Positions 1 to 7,335 of a stretch of DNA of 22,873 bases are shown here, piece by piece. The position numbers were made by a program, and so were the translations under genes. The stretch is from Actinomycetota bacterium (GTDB taxonomy: Bacteria > Actinomycetota > Acidimicrobiia > Acidimicrobiales > Ilumatobacteraceae): the NCBI GenBank assembly GCA_026393655.1, contig JAPKZT010000200.1, positions 1 to 22,873 of the forward strand. The letters run 5' to 3'. The notes below the pieces were generated by a model. That model saw only the letters and a list, made by a program, of their open reading frames with translations. It ran no database searches and was not told the origin of the DNA. Each line of letters starts with the position of its first letter. Position 1 is the first letter of the stretch.

Positions 1-146
1 TTTTTGACACCCAGCCACGCAAGCAGACCGACGACGATAACGACAGTACTCCAAGTGGTCGCCGCATTATTTTTTACAACATCTTGATCGTCTACTGACC
101 CACCAGCAGCAATCTCATTGCGAAACTTTGAATAAATCGAACTCAA
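1..146 (-). CDS. Partial N-terminus, putative RseP/Rip1-like site-2 protease
   Basis: An open frame of 48 codons runs off the left edge. It starts with TTG whose last two bases overlap the dxr TGA stop (TTGA overlap). A Shine-Dalgarno-like AAGGAAG lies 7 nt upstream of the TTG, which supports coupled translation. The visible protein has a polar N-terminus (SSIYSKFRNEIAAGG, then DDQDVVKNN) followed by the start of a hydrophobic segment (STVVIVVGLLAWLGV). The M50 HExxH motif would lie outside the window. In actinobacteria the gene after dxr is usually the membrane-embedded site-2 protease Rip1/RseP, followed by ispG; the product name rests on that synteny plus the hydrophobic segment. That it is a coding start is fairly likely; the function is inference. 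Confidence 0.5.
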   Translation of the reverse strand, partial: MSSIYSKFRNEIAAGGSVDDQDVVKNNAATTWSTVVIVVGLLAWLGVK

Positions 147-1306
147 CTCACAACTTCCTTTCGCACTATGTCTCGAGCCCAACGGCGCGCAACTTTGTCT
201 GCTTCTAAAATATCTTCAACTTCTATTGGCATTAGACCATCATGGTGTTGCATCGTTGCTTCAATGATGGTCGGAATTTGTGACCATTGCACGGCACCTG
301 CAAGAAATGCTTCAACCGCAATTTCATTGGCGGCGCTCAACCAGGCAGGCGCCGTACCGCCAACACGACCAGCGGCGTAAGCCAAATCAAGGCAGCGAAA
401 TGTGTCACGGTCAGGTAGTTCGAAATCAAGTCGAGAAAGTTTCGTCCAGTCGATCGCACCAAAACCGACGGTTGATCTTTGCGGGTATTCAAGAGCATAA
501 GCAATTGGCAATCGCATGTCGGGCAATGACAACTGCGCGATAGTTGCGCCATCACGAAACTCAACCATCGAGTGCACAATTGATTGTGGGTGAACAACAA
601 CATCAATTGACGCATAATCTAAACCGAATAATTCATGCGCTTCAATAACTTCAAGACCTTTATTCATCAAAGTCGAAGAGTCAACTGTGATTTTTGGCCC
701 CATCGACCAAGTTGGGTGCTTTAACGCATCTTTTATCGTTACGTTTTCTAAGGATTTTCTTGTACGCCCCCTGAACGGCCCACCACTCGCGGTAAGTAAA
801 AGTTTTGCAACTTCTCGAGAACTATTATCAGAGCTACGCAAGCATTGATGAATCGCACAATGTTCACTATCAACTGGGACAATCTCGGCACCAGCAATTT
901 TTCGTAATGGCGCAACAACTGGCCCAGCGGCAATCAGGCTCTCTTTATTCGCAAGGGCGAGTCGCTTGCCGGCTTTAAGCGTTGCAATCGTCACCGACAA
1001 TCCTGCAAATCCGACGACGCCATTTACCACTACGTCGGCGATGTCAGACATCTGCGCAGAATCACCCGAGACTTCAATTTTTGGATCTGTAATTAAAAGT
1101 TCTCGCGCAACATTTATTCGCGCCGACTCATCGGTTATGACAACTAGCTTTGGCTTAAAGATTCTGGCCTGCGCAATTATTTCTGCAACTGAAGCGTTTG
1201 CGCTAATTGCGACAACTTCGTAGTCACCAAGTTTTGATGCACTAATTACTTCAAGAGTTTGTTTACCGATCGAACCTGTTGAACCAGCAATCGCAACACG
1301 CTTCAC
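143..1306 (-). CDS. dxr: 1-deoxy-D-xylulose 5-phosphate reductoisomerase (DXR)
   Basis: This cytosolic enzyme converts DXP to 2-C-methyl-D-erythritol 4-phosphate with NADPH, the committed step of the MEP isoprenoid pathway. The 387-residue length is normal for the family. The NADPH-binding loop GSTGSIG is at residues 8-14. Further along are LANKES (about 118-123), the metal-binding VDSEH, the LLLTASGGPFRGR loop, the substrate-binding HPTWSMGPKITVDSSTLMNK region and the VHPQSIVHSMVEF motif, so the active site is intact. The start is GTG at 1306, 3 nt after the cdsA stop, with no clear Shine-Dalgarno; translational coupling with cdsA is likely. It is the last complete gene of the rpsB-to-dxr run and is followed with overlap by the putative site-2 protease. 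Confidence 0.96.
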   Translation of the reverse strand: MKRVAIAGSTGSIGKQTLEVISASKLGDYEVVAISANASVAEIIAQARIFKPKLVVITDESARINVARELLITDPKIEVSGDSAQMSDIADVVVNGVVGFAGLSVTIATLKAGKRLALANKESLIAAGPVVAPLRKIAGAEIVPVDSEHCAIHQCLRSSDNSSREVAKLLLTASGGPFRGRTRKSLENVTIKDALKHPTWSMGPKITVDSSTLMNKGLEVIEAHELFGLDYASIDVVVHPQSIVHSMVEFRDGATIAQLSLPDMRLPIAYALEYPQRSTVGFGAIDWTKLSRLDFELPDRDTFRCLDLAYAAGRVGGTAPAWLSAANEIAVEAFLAGAVQWSQIPTIIEATMQHHDGLMPIEVEDILEADKVARRWARDIVRKEVVS

Positions 1307-1309
1307 AGG

Positions 1310-2758
1310 TCAAGCAACCCAAGGGGTGAGCACCAACGTCAGATAATAAATAATTGGCAAAGTGAATAAAATGCTGTCGAATCGATCAAGTGCTCCACCG
1401 TGTCCGCGCAACAATGTTCCGAAATCCTTGATATCCATACTGCGCTTAATCATTGACTCGGTGAGATCTCCAATTGGCCCGACAATCGAAATCACAGTGG
1501 CGATAATCAACCAGTGACTCAACTTTGTCCAAGTTCCACTTTGCATGCCGGCAGCAATAACCACAGCAAAAGTGCCAATTGCTCCACCGACAAACCCTTC
1601 CATCGTTTTACCAGGACTAATCCAAGCTCGAAGTGGAGTACGACCGACAGCCATTCCGATAAAAAATGCCATCACGTCATTGGCCATCACGCCGATCACG
1701 ACTATAAATAAAGTATCTGTTCCGACATTTTCAAAGCCCGGTCCAGAGTTTGAAAGCCGCAAAATTAGCGCGCCATACGAGCCGAATAATCCGATCCAAA
1801 TAATTCCGAGCATCGTTAGGCCCAAGTTTGCTGCGGGGTCACTCTCAACTGATGTTGTGCCGATAAAACTTACTGCCGCGGCAATAAACGCAAACGCAAA
1901 CACTAGGGGCAGCGCTGCGTCTCCGACCCAGTATGCAGTTAACGGGCAAACGACGCACGCCACCACTCCGACAATTGTTGCGGGCTGATATCCGGTTATT
2001 GATGTCTGCGAAAAAAACTCGACTGAAGCCAACCCTAAAACAACAACAAGCAAACTGATCACAGCAACTGGACCGAATAAAGTTGCGCCAATATAAATTG
2101 CGCCTAATAAAGCCCCGACTGCTGTTGCTGTCGGAATATCTCGTTTAGCAACAGCGGGTGGTTGTCCGGGCGAATTTGTGCGTGTTCGCCGGCGTGGTCC
2201 AGTGCCTGAATCGGTTTGAGAATTGGTTCTTGTGCGACGAACTTGCTGTGGTTGAGTTCGAGCAAGCCCACCAGTTGTATCTCGACGCACTGTGCCTGTC
2301 GATGAATCTCGCTGTGTTGTGTTTGGTACAAGCGTTGGGCGACTTTGCTCACCTGTTAGATCTGATCCAATCGTGATGCGACCTTCACGTGCAGAACGAG
2401 AAACCGGCGGCGGAGCATTATTCGGCTCAATGCGACGAGAGCCACCTGTTAAATTAACTTTTTCGCGGCCATCTTTTCCCGTCAAATTAACTCGCTCGCG
2501 GAAATCTCCTCTAGCAGGAGTCGGCGAGATGGTGTCCTCAGAAATTTGTATCAATTTCGGGGCCTGATTAACTGGCTGAGCAGTCACCTGCGGTATTTGC
2601 TCAGTTCTTAGCCCAGAGAATGAATCTTTAGGTGTCGCATCAACATCATCGGCAAATTGGACTACCCCAAAATCATCACCAAAATCTACGGACGATTCGT
2701 TTTGAACACGCTCAGGCAGAACCGGCGTGTCATCATTTGAAAAGTCTTCACCATCCAT
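1310..2758 (-). CDS. cdsA: Phosphatidate cytidylyltransferase (CDP-diacylglycerol synthase) with long disordered N-terminus
   Basis: This integral membrane enzyme makes CDP-diacylglycerol from phosphatidic acid and CTP, the precursor of phospholipids. The catalytic part is residues 205-482, with several hydrophobic segments and the C-terminal signature: GDLTESMIKRSMDIKDFG followed by LLRGHGGALDRFDS. The first 200 or so residues are hydrophilic and low-complexity, rich in T, R, P and Q, and look disordered. They contain two internal repeats: VNLTG twice (90-94 and 101-105, each preceded by RER or REK) and RRTRTNS or RRRTRTNS twice (about 174-196). At 482 residues it is far longer than the roughly 270-300 residues of a minimal CdsA, and the extra length is all N-terminal. 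ATG at 2758 has AAGGGGG 10 nt upstream. It lies 90 nt after frr. Confidence 0.94.
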   Translation of the reverse strand: MDGEDFSNDDTPVLPERVQNESSVDFGDDFGVVQFADDVDATPKDSFSGLRTEQIPQVTAQPVNQAPKLIQISEDTISPTPARGDFRERVNLTGKDGREKVNLTGGSRRIEPNNAPPPVSRSAREGRITIGSDLTGEQSRPTLVPNTTQRDSSTGTVRRDTTGGLARTQPQQVRRTRTNSQTDSGTGPRRRTRTNSPGQPPAVAKRDIPTATAVGALLGAIYIGATLFGPVAVISLLVVVLGLASVEFFSQTSITGYQPATIVGVVACVVCPLTAYWVGDAALPLVFAFAFIAAAVSFIGTTSVESDPAANLGLTMLGIIWIGLFGSYGALILRLSNSGPGFENVGTDTLFIVVIGVMANDVMAFFIGMAVGRTPLRAWISPGKTMEGFVGGAIGTFAVVIAAGMQSGTWTKLSHWLIIATVISIVGPIGDLTESMIKRSMDIKDFGTLLRGHGGALDRFDSILFTLPIIYYLTLVLTPWVA

Positions 2759-2770
2759 ATTTAAACATCC

Positions 2771-2777
2771 CCCTTAA
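2771..2777 (-). promoter_or_regulatory. Shine-Dalgarno of cdsA
   Basis: AAGGGGG on the minus strand lies 10-12 nt before the ATG at 2758. An ATG immediately after it leads to a seven-codon frame ending in TGA that overlaps the cdsA start, so this strong site best serves the cdsA ATG. It supports the choice of a start that includes the whole disordered N-terminal extension. Confidence 0.5.
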
Positions 2778-2848
2778 GTTCTTGATCACTTTGCTCGCGA
2801 GAATTAACCCTCCCGAAAATACTTTGACGAACAATTAAAACCCTAAGC

Positions 2849-3406
2849 CTAGACCTCAAGAAGTTCGTGCTCCTTGCGCGTAAAAGCCTTATCAATCGTG
2901 TCAACTGTGGCTTGGGTGAGTTGCTCAAGTTCTTTTTCGGCACGATCTAGTTCATCCTGAGAAATATCTCCATCTTTTTTTGCTGTCTCAAATATTTTTC
3001 TTTCATCACGGCGAACATTTCGCACCGCGATACGTCCATCTTCGGCCATATTTTTCACGACTTTGACAAATTCTTTTCTACGCTCTTCGGTAAGCATTGG
3101 AAAGTTCAGCCGGATCACGACACCATCATTGCTCGGCGACAAACCCAGATCGCTGGCTTGAATTGCTTTCTCGATCGCCGCTATCGACCCACGATCGTGT
3201 GGCTTTACGACCAACATTCTTGCTTCTGGCACCTGAAACGACGCGAGTTGCTGCAGCGGCACAAACGCACCAAAATATTCAACTTGAATCTTGTCGACTA
3301 GCGAAGCATTCGCACGCCCAGTTCGTACACCAATAAATTGAGCCTGCACGTGGTCTACTGCCTTACCCATGTTCTCCATCGCCTCAAGCAGAGTTTCGTC
3401 TATCAC
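2849..3406 (-). CDS. frr: Ribosome recycling factor
   Basis: RRF, with EF-G, splits the post-termination 70S complex. The 185-residue length and composition match the family: an N-terminal helix with VQAQFIGVRTGRANASLVD, the central PLQQLASFQVPEARMLVV beta region, GVVIRLNFPMLTEERRKEFVK, and the C-terminal coiled helix with VRNVRRDERK and KDGDISQDELDRAEKELEQLT. The start is GTG at 3406, overlapping the pyrH stop by 4 nt (GTGA), a typical coupling signal. Nothing in the domain is missing. Confidence 0.96.
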   Translation of the reverse strand: MIDETLLEAMENMGKAVDHVQAQFIGVRTGRANASLVDKIQVEYFGAFVPLQQLASFQVPEARMLVVKPHDRGSIAAIEKAIQASDLGLSPSNDGVVIRLNFPMLTEERRKEFVKVVKNMAEDGRIAVRNVRRDERKIFETAKKDGDISQDELDRAEKELEQLTQATVDTIDKAFTRKEHELLEV

Positions 3407-4140
3407 CCGACATACGTCCCGATTTGTTGGCCTTCTAAAATTTTTCGAACATTGCCTTTTTCTAGCAAGTTGAAAACTACAATCGGTATTTTGTTATCCA
3501 TGCAAAATGTGATCGCGGTTGAATCCATAACTTTCAAACCTTTACTGATCACATCGATGTAACTAATTTGATCAAATCGAGTTGCAGTTTTGTCTAACTT
3601 TGGATCTGCCGTGTAAATGCCATCAACTCCTGAGTGTGTGCCTTTCAAAATTGCCTGTGCAGAAATTTCGGCTGCACGCAACGCTGCGGCCGTATCGGTA
3701 GTAAAAAATGGATTACCCGTACCGCCCGCCAAAATCACGATGCGACCTTTTTCAAGGTGGCGTTCGGCGCGACGCCGAATGTAAGGCTCAGCAACTTTTG
3801 GCATTTCAACAGCCGTCATCACCCGAGAGAACTGCCCGACTCGCTCAAATGCATCTTGAAGCGCGAGTGCGTTCATCACCGTGGCGATCATCCCCATATA
3901 GTCGGCTTGTGCTTGATCCATTCCTTGACCAGCACCTTTGAGACCTCGCCAGAAGTTTCCGCCACCAACAACAACGGCAATATCTACGTCAAGGTCGCGA
4001 CGCGTTTCATGAACCTCAGTTGCAATTTGATGCAGAACATCACTGTCAAGCCCAAAACCAGTTGACTCAGCAAGTGCTTCGCCCGATAATTTTAAAACCA
4101 CTCGCTTCCAACGAGAAGTTTTTGACGCCACACCTGCCAT
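3403..4140 (-). CDS. pyrH: UMP kinase
   Basis: This bacterial-type UMP kinase of the amino acid kinase fold makes UDP from UMP and ATP in pyrimidine nucleotide synthesis. Visible motifs are VVLKLSGEALAE near residue 15, VVVGGGNFWRG near 60, MDQAQADYMGMIATVMNALAL, and the nucleotide-binding VILAGGTGNPFFTTDTAAALRAAEI. It continues into a TADPKLD segment and ends in an MDNKIPIVVFNL stretch. At 245 residues it is full length. It starts at ATG 4140, 6 nt after the reconstructed tsf stop at 4147, and overlaps frr downstream, so tsf-pyrH-frr form one operon. The short tsf-pyrH gap is visible only when the tsf frameshift is corrected. Confidence 0.96.
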   Translation of the reverse strand: MAGVASKTSRWKRVVLKLSGEALAESTGFGLDSDVLHQIATEVHETRRDLDVDIAVVVGGGNFWRGLKGAGQGMDQAQADYMGMIATVMNALALQDAFERVGQFSRVMTAVEMPKVAEPYIRRRAERHLEKGRIVILAGGTGNPFFTTDTAAALRAAEISAQAILKGTHSGVDGIYTADPKLDKTATRFDQISYIDVISKGLKVMDSTAITFCMDNKIPIVVFNLLEKGNVRKILEGQQIGTYVG

Positions 4141-4146
4141 AGGTGA

Positions 4147-4925
4147 TTAGCCTATTTCAACCTGCGCAAAGCGAATGATTTTGGCAGAGCCAATAATCTG
4201 AGCCACTGATTGCTTGTCGTCCTTGGCATATGGCTGCTCTAGCAGGCAAATGTCTTTGTAGAAACCAGTTACTCGACCGTCAACGATCTTGGTTCTGGCT
4301 TACCTTCGTTTCGCGTTACGACTTCGAGAGTAGCCCTTTCGGCAGCAACTACCGAATCTGGCACGTCTGTCTTGACGAGATATTTGGGTCTTGCGAAAGC
4401 GATGTGCACCGCGACATCATGTGCGAGTTCTTCTGTCGCACCAGACATTTCGATTAACACACCGTTGATTCCGCGACCACCCTGCAAGTGAGAGTACGAA
4501 CCGATGATGTTTCCGGATGCGGCTTCAAATCGAACGACATCTCCAAGTTCTATTTTTTCTTTCAGCAAGATTTTCAGATCTTCAAGTTGCGTTGCTCGTT
4601 GCGAAACTGCTGCTTCGCCTTGTTCAACGACAAGAGCGGCAAGTGCATCTGCCTCAGCTTTGAAGCCGTCACTGCTTGCTACGAAATCTGTTTCGCACTT
4701 CAACTTAACCATCGCTCCAATGTTGCCTTTGATCAACATCGAAACAAGGCCTTGCGCATTGTCTCGATCATCACGCTTGGCGCTGGCCGATAATCCTTTT
4801 TCACGAAGCCATTGCTTTGCTGCTTCGAAATCTCCATTTGCTTCTTCAAGTGCTTTTTTGCAGTCCATCATTCCTGCGCCAGTTGCCTGACGAAGAACTT
4901 GTACTTCTTTTGCTGTAAACGCCAT
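4147..4925 (-). CDS. tsf: Elongation factor Ts, frameshifted near its C-terminus
   Basis: EF-Ts recycles EF-Tu-GDP. The frame from ATG 4925 gives the normal N-terminus (LRQATGAGMMDCKKALEEA; CETDFVAS; HVA-type core AVHIAFARPKYL) up to EGKPEP, then runs out of family sequence and stops at 4269. In another frame the expected continuation starts at once: KIVDGRVTGFYKDICLLEQ, then PYAKDDKQSVAQIIGSAKII and RFAQVEIG, with TAA at 4147. The span of 779 nt is one short of 260 codons, so a single base is missing around 4291-4295. The corrected protein has 259 residues, normal for actinobacterial EF-Ts, and its stop lies 6 nt before pyrH. EF-Ts is essential, so sequence or assembly error is the first explanation. 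If the base is truly absent, the last 46 residues or so are replaced by RSLTVE. Confidence 0.93.
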
Positions 4926-4940
4926 CGTGATCAGTTCTCT

Positions 4941-5813
4941 CTATTTCGTCTCTGTCGTAGGTGTAACTCGAGCATCACGCTTTGCCATGTCGGCTGCTGC
5001 CTGAACTTTTGCAGACTCTTGTTGCGCATCAAATGCTGCTTGCTCTGCTGGTGTACGTGTTGCTGGCGCCGGTGGCACAGGTGCTGTTGACGTTCCTGTT
5101 GTTGGCGCGTTTCTTGGTGTCATTTTTTCTGCGATGTAACGACCTTCGATAACTGCTTCAGCAATAACTCGGGCCATTAACTCATTGGCGCGAATTGCGT
5201 CATCGTTACCCGGAATCGGATAATCAATCACATCTGGGTTGACGTTTGTGTCAACGACTCCGATTACTGGGATACCGAGTTTGCGCGCTTCAGTAACCGC
5301 GATGTGCTCTTTAAGAGTGTCTACAACGAAGATTGCATTTGGACGACGGCTCATTGAGCGAATGCCCGACAAGTTGCGCTGCAACTTCTCAAGTTCGCGA
5401 CCGATTAAAAGCGCTTCTTTTTTGGGCATCAATTCAAATTCACCAGTGTCACGAAGTCGCTCGTACTCTTGCATTTTGCTAACGCGCTTTGAAATCGTGT
5501 CAAAGTTCGTCAACATTCCGCCCAGCCAACGCTCGTTGACTTATGGCATGCCGCAATGGTCAGCGAAAAGTCGAACAGGATCTTGGGCCTGCTTTTTTGT
5601 ACCAACAAATAAAACGTTTCCACCGTTGGCGACGAGGTCGCGAACGAATCTGTAAGCATCTTCGATCCGAACAAGAGTCTGTTCAAGATCAATGATGTAA
5701 ATGCCGTTTCGCTCTCCGTAAATGAATCGCTTCATTCGCGGATCCCAACGGGCTGTGCGATGACCGAAGTGAACTCCAGCCTCAAGCATCTGACGCATGC
5801 TGATAATTGCCAT
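4941..5813 (-). CDS. rpsB: 30S ribosomal protein S2, interrupted by an in-frame TAA
   Basis: S2 is a small-subunit ribosomal protein. The frame starts at ATG 5813 (MAIISMRQMLEAGVHFGH, then MKRFIYGERNGIYIIDLEQT and VLFVGTKKQAQ), reaches CGMP and then meets TAA at 5541-5543. The same frame continues without shift as VNERWLGGMLTNFDTISKRV and on to the end at 4941. The conserved family sequence at this point is GMPYVN-RWLGG, so the TAA replaces a tyrosine codon (TAC or TAT) by one base. Read through, the protein is 290 residues, with a long A/P/T-rich C-terminal tail as in other actinobacteria. AAAGG lies 9 nt before the chosen ATG; in-frame ATGs upstream (5843, 5885) would add non-conserved residues. 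S2 is essential, so a true null is unlikely. tsf follows 15 nt downstream. Confidence 0.93.
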
Positions 5814-5837
5814 AACTGTTTGCCTTTCTGTGGTTGA

Positions 5838-5870
5838 GTGCATGGTCTCCCGCGCCGAAGCGACCACAGG
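5838..5870 (-). promoter_or_regulatory. Hairpin in the rpsB leader
   Basis: On the minus strand TGGTC (5866-5862) can pair with GACCA (5847-5843). Just inside is a GC-UUCG-GC mini-hairpin (5861-5854), a very stable tetraloop. The structure ends about 30 nt before the rpsB ATG, in the untranslated leader. Autoregulatory leaders upstream of ribosomal protein genes are well known, but I do not recognise this one as a described family, and a short hairpin can arise by chance. Function is inference. Confidence 0.25.
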
Positions 5871-5925
5871 ATGGAAACCGTGCAATTTAATAGTGGGATA
5901 AATATTCTATGAAACTTAAAATTAC

Positions 5926-5977
5926 TTCTTCTAGCTCATTCTTCTAACTCTTTCTTCTAGCTCATTCTTTTAGCCTC
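5926..5977. repeat. Four tandem copies of a 13-bp repeat between the M23-like gene and rpsB
   Basis: Plus-strand copies are TTCTTCTAGCTCA (5926-5938), TTCTTCTAACTCT (5939-5951), TTCTTCTAGCTCA (5952-5964) and TTCTTTTAGCCTC (5965-5977). Copies 1 and 3 are identical. A degenerate fifth unit containing TTCTAGC follows at 5978-5990, out of register by one base. The minus-strand unit reads TGAGCTAGAAGAA. The array sits in the only sizeable non-coding gap of the left half, upstream of rpsB and downstream of the M23-like stop, so it could belong to the rpsB promoter region or to the 3' end of the upstream transcript. The array is plain in the sequence; its role is unknown. Confidence 0.85.
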
Positions 5978-6009
5978 AGAATTCTAGCGGTTTAGATGCT
6001 AAAACGGCA

Positions 6010-6546
6010 TCAGCAAGCCGAGTCGCGATCACCTGGACCAACTAGATCGAAGCTAGTACCGGCACCCGAGACCAAAACTGCTCGACTTGAAATCTGATTA
6101 TTTTGATTTAAAAACTTCGCAGGATCAACATAAATATCGCCCAAAGCACTACTTTCGCGCACTCCGAAATAGAGCATATTGCTAGTTGTACCAATAATCT
6201 GGCCGACTACGACTGAATTGCCAATGTGCAAATCGCTATTCAAAATTGACCCATAGGTCAGTCGCCTGCCAGCAGCAGTTCTGATTACAAGATATTTTTT
6301 ATTTGCAACGACACCCGAAAAACTCACGACCCCACTCGCCCCGGCACTGATCGGCGTGCCTGGTTGGGTTGTGTATTCGATGCCCCGATTGCCTGCACAC
6401 CGATCACAAATTGGCTGGCGAAACGGATCGCTAATTGTGGCTTTATAAACCACAGAAATTGGCGCTAAGAGTTTGCAAGAACTTAGATTTTGTGGTGTTA
6501 ACCCAGCCAAAATTAACACGCTAGACACGAAACTAGAAAAAAACAA
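6010..6546 (-). CDS. Secreted M23/LytM-like protein lacking the zinc ligands
   Basis: The protein has about 178 residues. A hydrophobic N-terminus (SSFVSSVLILAGL) looks like a signal peptide; LSSC at 21-24 resembles a lipobox but is separated from the hydrophobic core by TPQN. Residues 53-131 follow the LytM/M23 beta fold: GIEYTTQPGTPISAGASGVV, KKYLVIRTAAGRRLTYGSI, IGNSVVVGQIIG, then LYFGVR and YVDPAKFL. The usual HRGID is NRGIE (N53, E57) and the usual HLHF is MLYF (124-127), so the metal-binding H, D and H are all replaced. It is therefore probably a non-catalytic wall-binding or regulatory LytM protein. The start is uncertain: no ATG is available, so TTG 6546 or GTG 6528 are candidates. 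An M23 gene at this place, between the sigma factor and rpsB, is common in actinobacteria. Confidence 0.72.
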   Translation of the reverse strand: MFFSSFVSSVLILAGLTPQNLSSCKLLAPISVVYKATISDPFRQPICDRCAGNRGIEYTTQPGTPISAGASGVVSFSGVVANKKYLVIRTAAGRRLTYGSILNSDLHIGNSVVVGQIIGTTSNMLYFGVRESSALGDIYVDPAKFLNQNNQISSRAVLVSGAGTSFDLVGPGDRDSAC

Positions 6547-6560
6547 AACGCTATTTAGCG
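6537..6560 (-). terminator. Short hairpin with T-run after the sigma factor gene
   Basis: On the minus strand CGCTAAATAGCG (6560-6549; CGCT and AGCG can pair) is followed at once by TTTTGTTTTTTTC. This resembles a small intrinsic terminator 11 nt after the sigma-factor stop. The stem is only 4-5 bp, so it would be weak. It overlaps the possible TTG start of the M23-like gene, which would favour the later GTG start for that gene if the terminator is real. Confidence 0.3.
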
Positions 6561-6570
6561 AATCAAATTT

Positions 6571-7335
6571 TTAAGCGACTTCAGCAGCCGTCAGCCGCCA
6601 ACGAAGTTGCAATACAGCCTTGGTGTGAATTTGCGATACACGACTCTCGGTGACACCGAGCACTTGAGCAATTTCGTCCAAAGTTAAATTCTCCTCGTAA
6701 TACAACGCCAGCACAGTGCGCTCACGCTCTGGCAAACGTTTAATTTCATGACGCATAATTTTGCGTAATTCTTCGGCTTCGACAACCGAGTCAGGACTCG
6801 GTACAAAAGACGCACCACCATGTGTGGATGCTGGAGTGTTGTCGGCAACGACATGATCTAATGGACCGACCGCACACGACGCGATTTCGGTTAGCCACTT
6901 TTCTAAGTCAGCGCTATTGATTTTCAATTTTGCAGCAATTTCATCATCTGTCGGTGAACGCTTCAATTTGTGTTCAAGATCAGAAATCGCATTTTCTACA
7001 GTTCGTGCCTTTGATCGCACACTGCGCGGCACCCAATCTAAAGAACGCAAACTATCCAAAATTGCGCCACGAATTCTTGGGATCGCATAGGTCTCAAATT
7101 TGAAACCAAGCGCCGGGTCAAACCGATCTATCGCATCCATTAAGCCGAATACACCAGAACTAACCAAGTCGCCGATCTCAACTCGTTTCGGAAAACCTGC
7201 AGCAAGTCGACCTGCAACGAACTTGACAAGTGATGCGTAGTGCACAACAAGCCATTCGCGCGCCAGTGGATCTTTGTTGCCGTGCCATTGCTGCCATGCT
7301 TGATCAATCGTTAGTCGAACAGGTAGTGCGTTCAT
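6571..7335 (-). CDS. whiG: RNA polymerase sigma factor, FliA/WhiG family
   Basis: This is a group 3 sigma factor of 254 residues. Region 2 is visible from about residue 25 to 100 (HYASLVKFVAGRLAAGFP, then IGDLVSSGVFGLMDAIDRFD and FKFETYAIPRIRGAILDSLR), and region 3 from DWVPRSVRSKARTVE to about 150. Region 4 is near 200-248, with its helix-turn-helix LTLDEIAQVLGVTESRVSQI. The order and wording match WhiG of Streptomyces (SSGVFGL, RIRGA, LDWxPRSVR, GVTESRVSQIHTK), and whiG also lies just upstream of rpsB there. No flagellar gene is in view, so a WhiG-type role (developmental or cell-envelope regulon) is more likely than motility, but the regulon cannot be read from this window. ATG 7335 overlaps the xerC stop by 4 nt (ATGA). 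No anti-sigma gene is adjacent. Confidence 0.88.
   Translation of the reverse strand: MNALPVRLTIDQAWQQWHGNKDPLAREWLVVHYASLVKFVAGRLAAGFPKRVEIGDLVSSGVFGLMDAIDRFDPALGFKFETYAIPRIRGAILDSLRSLDWVPRSVRSKARTVENAISDLEHKLKRSPTDDEIAAKLKINSADLEKWLTEIASCAVGPLDHVVADNTPASTHGGASFVPSPDSVVEAEELRKIMRHEIKRLPERERTVLALYYEENLTLDEIAQVLGVTESRVSQIHTKAVLQLRWRLTAAEVA

Noticed and set aside
4269..4310. Programmed ribosomal frameshift in tsf
   Set aside because: No slippery heptamer or downstream structure stands out at the switch point, EF-Ts is not known to use frameshifting, and the neighbouring rpsB lesion makes sequence error more likely.
5541..5543. Genetic-code change (TAA read as tyrosine) to explain the rpsB stop
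   Set aside because: Many genes in the window end at TAA with normal C-termini and tyrosines are coded by TAT or TAC elsewhere, so a global reassignment does not fit.
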